Positions 1 to 9,109 are shown, counted from the stretch's first letter. The stretch: DNA of 64,000 bases from an uncultured Acidobacteriia bacterium (GCA_903892565.1 CAITIX010000068.1:1-64000), one strand, 5' to 3'. The notes: generated by a model from the letters alone, not told the origin. Numbers and translations are program-made.

Positions 1-148
1 ACAACGCCGCGCACACGTTGGTTCTTGAGTAATGCTGTCGAATTCCTGAATCGGCGCGATGCGGCCTTTTGTCCAGGACCTGGACAGGTCCACGCCTTGA
101 GTCAACGGGAGGGGCATCATGGAACAAGAACAATCGCATCCAATAAGG

Positions 149-168
149 TATGCCCAAAAGTATGCCCA
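149..168 (+). repeat. Pair of 8-bp direct repeats (tatgccca), 12 bp apart
   Basis: The 8-mer tatgccca occurs at 149-156 and again at 161-168, one helical turn apart. It lies about 110 bp before a 3' tRNA fragment. Closely spaced short direct repeats beside a tRNA 3' end resemble arm-type binding sites of tyrosine integrases, but no integrase gene is in the window. The remaining sequence of 1-475 shows no gene. Confidence 0.35.
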
Positions 169-275
169 CTCCCCGTGTAGTAAGCGTGGTCGCCATTGCT
201 AGCGATGCCCCGGAAGTGATTGAAACTGCGTACTGATTAGTATCCATAAGCAACGCCTCAAGTGCATGATTTCAG

Positions 276-332
276 GAGCGCCACTGGCTACGAACCAGAA
301 GGCCGGGTGTTCGAATCACTCCGGGCGCACCA
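276..332 (+). pseudogene. 3' fragment of a tRNA-Arg gene (probable attachment-site remnant)
   Basis: The stretch reads as the last three quarters of a tRNA: the end of a D arm (gagcgcc), an anticodon arm with loop ctacgaa (anticodon ACG, arginine), a T arm with loop ttcgaat, the acceptor strand cgggcgc, discriminator A and an encoded CCA at 330-332. The matching 5' acceptor strand (gcgcccg) and an intact D arm are absent upstream, where the sequence is unrelated. The gene therefore cannot give a functional tRNA. Integrative elements that insert in tRNA genes leave exactly such duplicated 3' ends. Whether it marks attL or attR cannot be decided here. Confidence 0.7.
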
Positions 333-475
333 TACAACCTCACGCAGTCCCCCCCCAAAAAATCATTTCCGGGCTTCGCGGCATCAGGCGGACAGCGCAG
401 CCTAGCGCACCCAATTCGTCGCGGTAGTATCCTAAACAGTGGTGACAGAACCACATTTTTCGCGAGGTCCCTTCT

Positions 476-1003
476 ATGGTTGTCTCGTTCGCGATTTGGC
501 TGCAAAATCTACCGCTGTTTGACTACATTCGCGTCTCCAGCGCCTACGCGGTCCTCTTGACGCTGCACCTGATGTTTATTTCGGCGTGTGCCGCGATGAT
601 TCTGGCAACCGACCTGCGCTTGCTGGGGTGGGGCTTGCGCAGTCATTCGATCTCAGACATTGTCAATCAACTCCGTATTCCCAAGCGCATCGGCTTTATT
701 CTGGTCGCCACGTGCGGCATTTTATTGCTGGGCTCAAAGGCGGAAGAGTATTACTACAACCCCTTCGTGCGCCTGAAATTTACGCTCTTCGCGCTGGTCG
801 TGGTTCACGCGATGGTCTTTCGCTCCAGCGTCTATAGCAAGGCTGCGGAGCTGGACAAGCTGGAAACCATACCGGGACGCGCCAAGCTGGCCGGTGGAAT
901 ATCGCTCTTTCTGTGGGTCTCGATCGCTTGCATGGGCCGCGCGATCGGATACATCTCGCCCGGCAGTTCGCCTCATCACTACGCGAGTTTGTTCGGTCAG
1001 TAA
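476..1003 (+). CDS. Four-helix integral membrane protein of unknown function
   Basis: This 175-residue protein has four hydrophobic segments, near residues 22-46, 70-88, 100-120 and 139-160, and short polar loops, so it should sit in the inner membrane. It has no signal peptide and no catalytic motif that I recognise. The overall look (helical bundle, a conserved-looking EEYYYNPFVRLK stretch between helices 2 and 3) recalls the DUF6644 family of acidobacterial membrane proteins, but that is from memory and unverified. It stands alone: the upstream side is the tRNA fragment, the downstream side a decayed gene. The ATG follows gaggt about 10 bases upstream. Confidence 0.6.
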   Translation: MVVSFAIWLQNLPLFDYIRVSSAYAVLLTLHLMFISACAAMILATDLRLLGWGLRSHSISDIVNQLRIPKRIGFILVATCGILLLGSKAEEYYYNPFVRLKFTLFALVVVHAMVFRSSVYSKAAELDKLETIPGRAKLAGGISLFLWVSIACMGRAIGYISPGSSPHHYASLFGQ

Positions 1004-1232
1004 GGACGGCGCTCGCACCGGCATGAAATGGTCGATGAGTTATGCGGAACCCAACGCACTTTCCGGAGAAAACGCTCCGCCTGCGCAGCAAACAGTGAGC
1101 GATTCCCACTGGCTTTGTTGAGCGGCCAGTACCGGCTTTATCGATATGACTTCGCAGGACAGAAGCGCTATCCAAGAACATTGCGGAAGTTCGAGTCAGG
1201 CAAGGACCGCGGTTTTATACACTAAGAAGAAC

Positions 1233-1448
1233 ATGCCCGGTGAGAATACGAGGGCAGATCTGCGCGTCGCGGTCCTTATAGCTCGCTAAAACGAGGAAGA
1301 CGCAATTACGCAGATCGTCCGCGATTTTAGCGAGGCGCTTCCGAATGCTTCCATTTTTGTTGATGACAATAGTTCCAAGGATCGGACTCGTAAATGAGCG
1401 GCGCAGGCAGGCGCGATCGTACGCAAGGAAAGCCGCCAGGGCAAACGA
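1233..1448 (+). pseudogene. Decayed family 2 glycosyltransferase (N-terminal remnant with two in-frame stops)
   Basis: In one continuous frame the sequence encodes DLRVAVLIAR, a TAA stop (1287-1289), NEEDAITQIVRDFSEALPNA, SIFVDDNSSKDRTRK, a TGA stop (1395-1397), then AAQAGAIVRKESRQGK. This is the start of a GT-A glycosyltransferase of the dolichyl-phosphate-mannose-synthase type: the usual I-P-C-Y-N-E-E becomes A-R-stop-N-E-E (the tyrosine codon has turned into TAA), followed by the DDNSSKDRT substrate loop and the RQGKG-like loop. Homology ends at about 1448, so at least two thirds of the gene is also missing. The same frame is open from an ATG at 1146. Region 1004-1232 shows nothing else I can name. 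Confidence 0.8.
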
Positions 1449-1470
1449 TTTCAGCTAAGGAGAATAAGGA

Positions 1471-2445
1471 ATGAAAAAGTTAACACGCCGCGAAGCGCTT
1501 GCCACGGCGTCCATGGTAGCGGGTGCTGTGGGGCTCCGGGAGTCCGCCTTTGCGAAGGCTTCGCAACCCGGTACGCCCATCAGCTTCGATGTACCGGCTG
1601 GCGCCTGTGATACACACACGCATATTTTTGGAGATCCGGCGAAGTTCCCCATGTGGTCGGGACGCGTCTACACGCCCGAGGCCGCATTGCCCGATGAGAT
1701 GCACGCGCTGCATAAGGCGCTGCACATGCAGCGAGTGGTGATCGTGACGCCGAGCATCTACGGCACTGATAACGCGGCGACACTTTACGGAATGAAAGCG
1801 TACGGCAAAGGCGCTCGCGGCGTTGCGGTCATCGACGAGAAGACCACCGACAGTCAGCTCGATGCAATGGGGCGCGCCGGAATCAAAGGGATCCGCATCA
1901 ATCTGGCAACCGTGAATCAGACGGACGCCAGCGTCGGCCGCAAGCGTTTTCAAGATGCCGTGGATCGCGTGAAAGGCCGCGGCTGGCACATTCAGATGTA
2001 TGTGGCCGCATCGATCATTCCCGGGATTAAGGACCTGGTTGCGGCGTCGCCCGTGCCAGTGGTGTTCGATCACTTCGGAGGGGCGGAAACGGCCAAGGGG
2101 ATGCAACAGCCGGGATGGCCGGAGCTGCTGGAATTGGTGAAGTCGGGGAAGGCGTGGGTGAAGATGTCGGGCGCGTACCGCGCATCCACGAATGGTCCGG
2201 AATACGCGGATGTCATCCCGTACGCAAAAGCTTTAATCGAGACGAACGCGGATCATCTGGTGTGGGGCAGTGACTGGCCGCATCCGAATTCGACACCGCC
2301 TGCCGGCCGCAAAGCGACCGAATGGAATCCGGTGTGGCAGTTCGACGATGGAAAGCTACTGAATCTGGTGGCTGCATGGGCTCCGGATGCAACCATTCGC
2401 AAGAAGATCCTGGTGGATAATCCGGCGAAACTTTACGGGTTTTAG
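1471..2445 (+). CDS. Tat-exported amidohydrolase resembling 2-pyrone-4,6-dicarboxylate lactonase (LigI)
   Basis: A TIM-barrel amidohydrolase of 324 residues. Residues 1-29 form a Tat-type leader (TRREAL twin-arginine motif at 5-10, then a hydrophobic stretch and AFA). The mature part opens with the metal-binding D-T-H-T-H (47-51) and ends with VWGSDWPHPN, which supplies the catalytic aspartate, and LVDNPAKLYGF. The GTDNAATL and DHFGG segments match the layout of LigI, which hydrolyses 2-pyrone-4,6-dicarboxylate in protocatechuate 4,5-cleavage. LigI itself is cytoplasmic, so an exported form is odd and the substrate may be another lactone. A clear ribosome binding site (aaggag, 1457-1462) precedes the ATG. 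It is not in an operon. Confidence 0.8.
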   Translation: MKKLTRREALATASMVAGAVGLRESAFAKASQPGTPISFDVPAGACDTHTHIFGDPAKFPMWSGRVYTPEAALPDEMHALHKALHMQRVVIVTPSIYGTDNAATLYGMKAYGKGARGVAVIDEKTTDSQLDAMGRAGIKGIRINLATVNQTDASVGRKRFQDAVDRVKGRGWHIQMYVAASIIPGIKDLVAASPVPVVFDHFGGAETAKGMQQPGWPELLELVKSGKAWVKMSGAYRASTNGPEYADVIPYAKALIETNADHLVWGSDWPHPNSTPPAGRKATEWNPVWQFDDGKLLNLVAAWAPDATIRKKILVDNPAKLYGF

Positions 2446-2517
2446 AACGAGACCCCAGCCGGAGGCCAGAAAAGCGGTAGTAACGAATCGCCCCAACGGC
2501 TAGTCGTTGAATCAATT

Positions 2518-2594
<77 letters not shown>

Positions 2595-2822
2595 GGAAAA
2601 TCAACGGGTTGCGACGGGATGAGGAAAACGAAACGCTCTGCGATCGAGAAACCGTAGTGGATCCATTTCATCGCAAGCAGAATGTACCTCAAGGCCGTGA
2701 CCTCGAAAACTCTCGTCTGCTACAAGTGTAGCTGTGCGGCGTTCCATGGAGCAATAAACGAACAGTAAGCCATGGTCTCCGGGAGAGTGCGGCCTTCGAG
2801 ACACGGAGCCGAACAAGGCCAG

Positions 2823-3338
2823 TTACTTGTGCCAGACGTGTTCCTGCGGGTCAAACGCGCGAGGCTCGTGGACGAACTTAGCCAGCATGCGGCGCAGCCG
2901 TGGCGTCGAGGCGGTCAACACGGCTTGCTTGCGGGCGTCCTGGAGATCGGCTTCATCATGCTGCACGTGCGACCGCAGCCACTCCGAATCGAAGAAGGAA
3001 AGCCGCAACTCCTTCGGATGGACCTGTAGCCGGACGAACATATGTCCGAAGGTATCGGGCGCCAGCAGATCGGCGAAACGGACGCCATTCAGATCGGTCA
3101 GCGTGGCTTCCCAGCGAACTTCGTCGGCGTTGACCCGATTGGCCCGCGACAGGACCTCGTAATGATCCTGGAGGCGAGTGACGTTCAACTGCTGGTCATC
3201 GTTTTCCCAGTGACCTTCTATAGTCGGGTCCCAAACACGCATCTGCGGCGACGACAGAGCATGCAGCGAGAGAAGATCCCCGCATCCGCTGGCAAAAAGC
3301 GCGAGGGTCAGGCTGAGCGCAATGAGCGCGGCACGCAT
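2823..3338 (-). CDS. Small predicted lipoprotein of unknown function
   Basis: The 171-residue product starts with a basic n-region, a hydrophobic core and a lipobox-like ASGC with the lipidated cysteine at residue 19, so it should be anchored in a membrane facing the periplasm. The rest is soluble and mixed alpha/beta with no family I recognise. A GHWENDD segment near residue 43 suggests a small beta-barrel or lipocalin-like fold of the kind that opens with G-x-W, but this is a guess. It lies 21 bases downstream of the PII gene and may be cotranscribed with it and amtB. Confidence 0.65.
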   Translation of the reverse strand: MRAALIALSLTLALFASGCGDLLSLHALSSPQMRVWDPTIEGHWENDDQQLNVTRLQDHYEVLSRANRVNADEVRWEATLTDLNGVRFADLLAPDTFGHMFVRLQVHPKELRLSFFDSEWLRSHVQHDEADLQDARKQAVLTASTPRLRRMLAKFVHEPRAFDPQEHVWHK

Positions 3339-3359
3339 AAGGTTGCTGGACGAACCGAA

Positions 3360-3698
3360 CTACAGAGCGCCGTCGCCGCGTTCGTCGTTGCGGATGCGAA
3401 TAGCTTCGGCCACGTCGAACACGAAAATCTTGCCGTCGCCGATTTTCCCGGTGCGGGCCGCCGCGGCAAGGGCGTTGATGACTTCTTCCGCGCGGAGGTC
3501 GGGAATCACCATCTCGACCTTCACCTTGGGCAGGAGATCGACCGGGTATTCCATGCCCCGGTAGACTTCCTTGTGGCCCTTCTGACGGCCATGGCCGCGA
3601 ACCTCGGTGATGGTCATGACATCGATACCGATGTTCTTCAGCGCTTCCTTCACCTCTTCGAGTTTGTGCGGCTGAATAATGGCTTCAATCTTTTTCAT
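3360..3698 (-). CDS. glnB: Nitrogen regulatory protein PII
   Basis: A full-length PII signal protein of 112 residues. It has the N-terminal MKKIEAIIQP strand, the T-loop with GRQKGH and Tyr51 in the YRGMEY motif (the residue uridylylated in proteobacterial PII), and the KVKVEMV and TGKIGDGKIF segments that bind ATP and 2-oxoglutarate. PII trimers report nitrogen and carbon status, and when encoded beside amtB they normally plug the AmtB channel under ammonium excess, so GlnK is an equally good name. The gene is 9 bases downstream of amtB, in the usual operon but in the reverse of the common glnK-amtB order. Confidence 0.93.
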   Translation of the reverse strand: MKKIEAIIQPHKLEEVKEALKNIGIDVMTITEVRGHGRQKGHKEVYRGMEYPVDLLPKVKVEMVIPDLRAEEVINALAAAARTGKIGDGKIFVFDVAEAIRIRNDERGDGAL

Positions 3699-3707
3699 CG
3701 TCGTCTC

Positions 3708-5069
3708 CTAGCTATCCAGATGGTAGCCTTCCTCGCCGTGCATGCTCAGATCAAGGCCTTCCAGTTCCTGCTGAGGCTCGCAACGGATGCCGACAACAGA
3801 GTCGCATATTTTGAGGATAACAATTGTGCCGACGCCACCTAGCACCCAGGCAATACCGGCTCCGATCGCGTTGTTCAGTATTTGCCCGGAATTGCCATCG
3901 ACCAAGCCGAGTGGTTTGCCCATAAGGAGATCATTCACTTCTTTGGTGGCGAACACGCCGGTCAGAATGGCGCCGACCGTTCCGCCCATGCCGTGTACGC
4001 CGAAGGCATCGAGCGCGTCGTCGTATCCGAATTTATTCTTCACGACGCTGACCATGAGGAAGCAGACAACGCCTGCAATCACGCCGATCAACATCGCGGG
4101 CATGGGCTGTACGAATCCCGAGGCCGGAGTGATCGCAACCAGTCCGGCGACCGCGCCTGAGATCACACCGAGCACGCTGGGCTTGCCGTTCTTGACCCAT
4201 TCAATAGCCATCCAGGTGAGCGCCGCTGCTGCCGTAGCGAAATGCGTAGAGATGAACGCGCTGGTTGCGAGCGACGATGCCGCCAGCGCACTGCCGGCGT
4301 TAAATCCGAACCAGCCGACCCACAGCAAGGATGCGCCGACGGTGGCGAGCACCAGGTTGTTGGGGCGCATGGCCTCGGTTCCGATGCCTCTACGCTTGCC
4401 AATGTAAAGCGCAAACACCAGCGCTGAGACACCTGACGTAATGTGCACCACGGTTCCGCCAGCGAAATCGAACGTGGGAATTTTGCCGCCAAGCGTGGCA
4501 TTGAGCAAACCACCCTTGCCCCACACCATGTGCGCCATCGGGAAATAGACGATTACCGTCCACAGAATGGTGAACAGCAACATGCCGGAAAACTTGACGC
4601 GCTCGGCGTATGCGCCGGAAATGAGCGCGGGCGTGATGATGGCGAACATCAACTGGTAGATCATGAACGTGGCGTGCGGAATGGTTCCGGCATAGTCCGC
4701 GTTTGGCGCGCCGCCGACACCGTTCAGGAAGAGGTATTGGAAGCCACCGATGAAGGCGTTGCCTTCACCGAATGCGAGGCTATATCCGAACAGGGCCCAC
4801 AGTACGCTGACGACGGCCATCAGCACGAAGCTATGCATCATCGTGCTGAGAATATTCTTGCGGCGAACCAGGCCTCCATAGAAAAGAGCAAGGCCAGGGC
4901 CGGTCATCATCAGGACCAGCGCCGCACTCACCAACATCCAGGCGTTATCGCCAGCGGATTGCGCGGATTTAGTGGCTTTTTCTAAGTCAGAAAGACGTTT
5001 GTCTAAATCGGCGGGCTGTGCGGCCGCGTAACTACACAATGAGAGGAATAGCAATGACAGCTTAGTCAT
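3708..5069 (-). CDS. amtB: Ammonium transporter AmtB
   Basis: A 453-residue Amt/Mep/Rh channel that conducts ammonia/ammonium across the inner membrane. After a cleavable-looking signal peptide (to about residue 18) comes a charged heptad-like stretch (DLDKRLSDLEKATKSA, about 21-36), then eleven membrane helices starting at NAWMLVSAALVLMM. The twin pore histidines are visible in AHMVWGKGG and GVHGMGGTVG, and the family signature FAGGTVVHITSG is intact. The N-terminal helical extension outside the membrane is longer than in E. coli AmtB. It is first in an operon with the PII gene and diverges from ggt. Confidence 0.95.
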   Translation of the reverse strand: MTKLSLLFLSLCSYAAAQPADLDKRLSDLEKATKSAQSAGDNAWMLVSAALVLMMTGPGLALFYGGLVRRKNILSTMMHSFVLMAVVSVLWALFGYSLAFGEGNAFIGGFQYLFLNGVGGAPNADYAGTIPHATFMIYQLMFAIITPALISGAYAERVKFSGMLLFTILWTVIVYFPMAHMVWGKGGLLNATLGGKIPTFDFAGGTVVHITSGVSALVFALYIGKRRGIGTEAMRPNNLVLATVGASLLWVGWFGFNAGSALAASSLATSAFISTHFATAAAALTWMAIEWVKNGKPSVLGVISGAVAGLVAITPASGFVQPMPAMLIGVIAGVVCFLMVSVVKNKFGYDDALDAFGVHGMGGTVGAILTGVFATKEVNDLLMGKPLGLVDGNSGQILNNAIGAGIAWVLGGVGTIVILKICDSVVGIRCEPQQELEGLDLSMHGEEGYHLDS

Positions 5070-5103
5070 AGGGACGCTCCGGGGCGCTAACGATGCAGGG
5101 ACC

Positions 5104-5131
5104 AGTATACGAAAAAGTTAAAACATTGCCA
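5104..5131 (-). promoter_or_regulatory. Possible sigma-70-type promoter for amtB-PII
   Basis: Read on the minus strand, a TATACT -10 box (5104-5109) lies 16 bases after TGGCAA (5126-5131), and the amtB ATG is about 35 bases downstream. The -10 is good (5 of 6), the -35 is weak (3 of 6). No NtrC/sigma-54-type GG-N10-GC pair was found here. Confidence 0.35.
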
Positions 5132-5215
5132 TTCTAAGTTTGTGATGGGGTCCATCGAAATTTTCTATTGCTTTTGCTGCGGGTGGGACCGCAACGCTTG
5201 CTAGTACAATCGTCC

Positions 5216-6922
5216 ATGATGCCCATCGGTCGACGGACTGCGCTGATCCCCTTCCTCGCGCTGTTCGCTGCCTGGTTTTTCGGTGATAGCTCGTTACGCG
5301 CGGCCGAGCCGGTTCGAGCTCCGCACGCGATGGTGGTGACCGAAGAGCCACATGCGACGGACGTCGGCGTGGCGGTGCTAAAACGAGGAGGCAACGCGAT
5401 CGATGCCGCAGTGGCTGCGGCATTCGCGCTCGCGGTCACGCATCCGTTTGCAGGCAATATCGGCGGCGGCGGATTTATGCTGATTCGCTTTGCAGATGGG
5501 CGCTCCACGTTCATCGATTTTCGCGAGCAGGCGCCGGCGAGCGCGACGCGCGACATGTATCTGGACGCCTCGGGAAATCCGACGCGAGATTCCATTGATG
5601 GTTGGCGAGCATCGGGCGTGCCAGGAACCGTGCGCGGACTGGAGCTTGCGCAGTCAAAGTACGGGAAACGCAAATGGGCAGATCTGATTGCGCCAGCAGT
5701 GAAGCTGGCACGCAACGGCTTTCCGATTCCTGCAACGATGGTGCGTTCGCTCAACGAAGAACGATCGCGGCTTGAAAAGGATCCCGAATCGCGTAGGGTC
5801 TTCCTGGAAAATGGGGCTGACCTTCACGCTGGCCAGCGACTCAAGCAGCCGGTGTTGGCGCAGACGCTGCGAAGAATCGCTAAAAATGGCGCGCAGGAAT
5901 TTTACGAGGGACAGACCGCGCAGAAACTCGCGAGCGCGATGGCTGAGCACGGCGGTTTGATCACGCTCGAGGATTTGCGAAGTTATCGCGCGGTGGAACG
6001 TGCCGCGCTCGCAGGGCACTATCGCGATATTTCGATTCTCACCGCGCCGCCGCCGAGCTCCGGAGGAATCGGCCTGCTGCAGATGCTCGGGATGCTGGAA
6101 GGCAGCGGCTACCAGAAAACAGGCGCTGGCTCTGCGGACGCGATCCACTACACAGCAGAAGTGATGCGGCGCTTCTTCGCCGATCGCAGTCAATATCTGG
6201 GCGATCCGGATTTCGTGAAGGTACCCACGTTAGATTTGCTGAATCCGGCATACGTGGAAAGGCGACGCTCCACAATCGACATGAATCGCGCCACGCCGAG
6301 CGCCGCGCTAAACGCCGGACTACCGAGTGGAAACGAGAGCAGCGAGACTACGCATTTTTCGATCGTCGATGCAGAAGGCAACGCGGTCGCCATGACGTAC
6401 ACCTTGAATAACGGTTACGGCAGTGCGGTTACAGTGCCAGGGCTTGGTTTCTTGCTCAACGACGAGATGGACGATTTCACGTCCAAGCCCGGCTCACCGA
6501 ATTTGTACGGCCTGATCCAGGGCGAAGCGAATGCCATCTTGCCGCACAAGCGGCCACTATCGGCGATGACGCCAACGATTGCGTCGCGCGACGGCAAACC
6601 ATTCCTCGTGCTGGGAGCTCCGGGAGGTCCAAGAATTATCACTGCGGTACTGGAAACATTTCTCAACGTCGCGGATTTCGGGATGAATGTGCAAGATGCG
6701 GTGAACGCGCCGCGCTTTCATCATCAGTGGATGTCGGATACGCTGTATCTTGAAAAGGAGATCGCACCGGCGGTTGCCGCCGAACTCCAACAACGAGGTC
6801 ACCGGATTGAATATTCGCCAGGAGTGGTGCTCGCTCGCGTGGAGGCGATTCTGATCGACAAAAAGGGTCACAAGGAAGGAGCCGCCGACCACCGTTTTTC
6901 AGGCAAGGCCGCCGGATACTGA
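5216..6922 (+). CDS. ggt: Gamma-glutamyltranspeptidase (gamma-glutamyl hydrolase), secreted
   Basis: A self-processing Ntn hydrolase that cleaves gamma-glutamyl bonds such as glutathione in the periplasm. From the ATG at 5216 it has 568 residues: a signal peptide (TALIPFLALFAAWFF...SSLRAA), the large subunit (GIGGGGFMLIR-type loop, here NIGGGGFMLIR), and the autoprocessing site ETTHFSIVD, where Thr378 or Thr379 becomes the N-terminal nucleophile of the small subunit, then GAPGGPRI near the end. An upstream in-frame ATG (5168) would put charged residues before the signal peptide, so I prefer 5216 or 5219. TACAAT (5205-5210) lies just before the start and hints at a very short leader. Its stop overlaps the next start (TGATG). 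Confidence 0.93.
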   Translation: MMPIGRRTALIPFLALFAAWFFGDSSLRAAEPVRAPHAMVVTEEPHATDVGVAVLKRGGNAIDAAVAAAFALAVTHPFAGNIGGGGFMLIRFADGRSTFIDFREQAPASATRDMYLDASGNPTRDSIDGWRASGVPGTVRGLELAQSKYGKRKWADLIAPAVKLARNGFPIPATMVRSLNEERSRLEKDPESRRVFLENGADLHAGQRLKQPVLAQTLRRIAKNGAQEFYEGQTAQKLASAMAEHGGLITLEDLRSYRAVERAALAGHYRDISILTAPPPSSGGIGLLQMLGMLEGSGYQKTGAGSADAIHYTAEVMRRFFADRSQYLGDPDFVKVPTLDLLNPAYVERRRSTIDMNRATPSAALNAGLPSGNESSETTHFSIVDAEGNAVAMTYTLNNGYGSAVTVPGLGFLLNDEMDDFTSKPGSPNLYGLIQGEANAILPHKRPLSAMTPTIASRDGKPFLVLGAPGGPRIITAVLETFLNVADFGMNVQDAVNAPRFHHQWMSDTLYLEKEIAPAVAAELQQRGHRIEYSPGVVLARVEAILIDKKGHKEGAADHRFSGKAAGY

Positions 6923-7797
6923 TGCCGCAGACAAACTTGACGCGAGCACTTTCTACGCATGCGTTTGTGGAACATCGTCTGACGACGGTGTGGCTGGATC
7001 GCGTGTGGCAGGCGGGGATCCCGCTGGTCGAAATTTTCTGCGCGCGCCAGCATTTGGATTATCGAAACCGCGCGCAAGTGGCGGAGCTTGGCTATTGGTT
7101 CCGCGATTCCGAGTTGAAGCTTCATTCGGTGCACGCTCCTATATACAACGATGAAGTGTGGGGGCGGTCAGGACCGGAGGCCGTCATCGACATTACGGAA
7201 CCGGTGAAATCGAAACGCATGAAGATGGTCGACGAGATCAAACGTGCGCTGGAGATATCCGAAACGTCGCCGTTTCGATATTTCATCCAGCATCTCGGCA
7301 CAAAAAACACCGAGTTCAACGATCGGTCGGTAGATGCGGCGTTCTCTTCGCTGGAAGAAATCGTTTTGTTTGCGCGCCAACGCGGCGTGGAAGTTCTGAT
7401 CGAAAATACGCCGAATGAACTTTCCAGCGCCGAGCGCCTGCTGATGTTTTTCGAGCTGACGCATCTAAATCTGAACGTCTGCTTTGATCTGGGCCACGCG
7501 CACATGCACGAAGGCATCGAGAATGCATACAGGTTATTGCAGTCGCGCATCCGTTCCATTCACGTGCACGACAATAATGGTAAAGAGGATCAGCATCTGT
7601 ATCCTTTACTGGCACAAGACGGGACCACTGTTGGAACAATAGACTGGGTGCGCGCCATGGAACTGCTGCGTTCCCGAACGAATCAATACCCGCTCTTACT
7701 GGAATTGAAAGAAGTCCCGGAGATGGGCAGTCCCGTGGAAGCAGCGCGGCGCATTTTCGATCGATTAGAGGAGTTGAAAGTACCCGATGAGCTCTGA
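6922..7797 (+). CDS. Sugar phosphate isomerase/epimerase family TIM-barrel protein
   Basis: A 291-residue AP-endonuclease-2/xylose-isomerase-like TIM barrel. Candidate metal ligands are spread over the barrel strands: E in [10 protein letters not shown] and H in [10 protein letters not shown] in IHVHDNNG and E in LLELKEV. Members of this fold isomerise or epimerise sugars or act as endonucleases IV; the short, acidic metal-site pattern here fits the isomerase branch, but the substrate cannot be read from sequence. It is translationally coupled to ggt upstream (1-base overlap) and overlaps asnS by 11 bases downstream. Confidence 0.8.
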   Translation: MPQTNLTRALSTHAFVEHRLTTVWLDRVWQAGIPLVEIFCARQHLDYRNRAQVAELGYWFRDSELKLHSVHAPIYNDEVWGRSGPEAVIDITEPVKSKRMKMVDEIKRALEISETSPFRYFIQHLGTKNTEFNDRSVDAAFSSLEEIVLFARQRGVEVLIENTPNELSSAERLLMFFELTHLNLNVCFDLGHAHMHEGIENAYRLLQSRIRSIHVHDNNGKEDQHLYPLLAQDGTTVGTIDWVRAMELLRSRTNQYPLLLELKEVPEMGSPVEAARRIFDRLEELKVPDEL

Positions 7798-9109
7798 GCA
7801 ATCCATTCGTCGCATTCTGATTTCTGAAGCGAGTCGCCACGAGGGCGAGACGGTGGAACTCGCCGGCTGGCTGTACAACCTGCGGCGCAGCGGAAAAATT
7901 TGTTTTCCGCAATTGCGCGACGGCACGGGGATTATTCAATGCGTAGCGGTGAAGAGCGCACTGCCTGAGGAAACGTTCGAGGCGCTGAAGAACCTGACGC
8001 AGGAGTCGTCGTTCAAGGTGCGCGGCAAACTGCGCGCCGAGCCTCGCGCGCATGGCGGATATGAGCTCGACGTGGAAAGCGCGGAGATTCTGCAACGCGT
8101 CTCGGAAGAAGATCCGTATCCGATCACGCCGAAGGATCACGGCATCGACTTTTTGATGGACCATCGCCACTTGTGGCTTCGCAGCCGCCGCCAGCATGCC
8201 GCTCTGCGCGTGCGTCACGAAGTGATCAAGGGCATCCGCGACTATTTCGATTCGCATGATTTCGTGCTGGTCGACACGCCCATCTTCACGCCCGCCGCAT
8301 GCGAAGGGACAACAACGCTGTTCGAAGTGGACTACTTCGAAGACGAAAAAGTTTATCTCGCGCAATCCGGCCAGCTGTATAGCGAAGCGACTGCGGCGGC
8401 TTTCGGAAAAGTCTATTGCTTCGGACCGACGTTCCGCGCCGAGAAGTCGAAAACGCGCCGCCACTTGACCGAATTTTGGATGGTGGAGCCCGAGATGGCC
8501 TTCGCTGACCTGGAAGACGTAAAGCGCGTTGGCGAAGAAATGATTCTGTTCGTTGTCGGGCGGGTTCTGGAGAATCGCCGCGAGGACTTAAAGGCATTAG
8601 AGCGCGACGTCACGAAGCTGGAAAACATTTGCGGTCCTTTCCATCGCATGAGCTATGACGACGCCGTTTTGAAGTTGCAAGCCAAGGGCAGCGAAATCCA
8701 GTGGGGCGGCGATTTCGGAAACACGGACGAAACACTATTGACGGAAGACTCGGATCGTCCCGTGATCGTCGATCGCTTTCCCGCCAGCATCAAGGCGTTC
8801 TACTTTCAACCGGCTCCCGAACGTCCTGAAGTCGCGCTGGGCGTGGATTTCATCGCGCCCGAGGGCTACGGCGAAATTATCGGCGGCGGGCAACGTATTC
8901 ACGATTTGAATCTCTTACTGCAGCGCATCGACGATCACGGATTGCCGCGCGAGGCCTTCAACTGGTATCTCGATCTGCGCAGGTATGGGTCGGTGCCGCA
9001 CGCGGGCTTCGGCATGGGCGTGGAGCGTTTCGTGGCCTGGATGTGCGGATTGGAACACATCCGCGAAACCATCGCGTTCCCCCGAATGCTGTATCGCACA
9101 CGTCCCTAA
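7787..9109 (+). CDS. asnS: Asparaginyl-tRNA synthetase
   Basis: A class IIb aminoacyl-tRNA synthetase (440 residues) that charges tRNA-Asn with asparagine in the cytoplasm. The N-terminal OB-fold anticodon domain ([23 protein letters not shown]) is followed by the catalytic core with EGTTTLFEV and SGQLYSEA, motif 2 ([25 protein letters not shown]) and motif 3 ([13 protein letters not shown]). The threonine-rich GTTTLFEV and the [14 protein letters not shown] sequence favour AsnRS over AspRS. Its length matches the family. The start overlaps the preceding isomerase gene by 11 bases. Confidence 0.95.
   Translation: MSSEQSIRRILISEASRHEGETVELAGWLYNLRRSGKICFPQLRDGTGIIQCVAVKSALPEETFEALKNLTQESSFKVRGKLRAEPRAHGGYELDVESAEILQRVSEEDPYPITPKDHGIDFLMDHRHLWLRSRRQHAALRVRHEVIKGIRDYFDSHDFVLVDTPIFTPAACEGTTTLFEVDYFEDEKVYLAQSGQLYSEATAAAFGKVYCFGPTFRAEKSKTRRHLTEFWMVEPEMAFADLEDVKRVGEEMILFVVGRVLENRREDLKALERDVTKLENICGPFHRMSYDDAVLKLQAKGSEIQWGGDFGNTDETLLTEDSDRPVIVDRFPASIKAFYFQPAPERPEVALGVDFIAPEGYGEIIGGGQRIHDLNLLLQRIDDHGLPREAFNWYLDLRRYGSVPHAGFGMGVERFVAWMCGLEHIRETIAFPRMLYRTRP

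Noticed and set aside
3042-3842. Plus-strand frame of 266 codons across the lipoprotein and PII genes
   Set aside because: It runs opposite PII, whose motifs are unmistakable, and has no protein-like pattern.
7316-8464. Minus-strand frame of 382 codons over the isomerase gene and asnS
   Set aside because: Both genes beneath it have complete family motifs on the plus strand; this frame has none.
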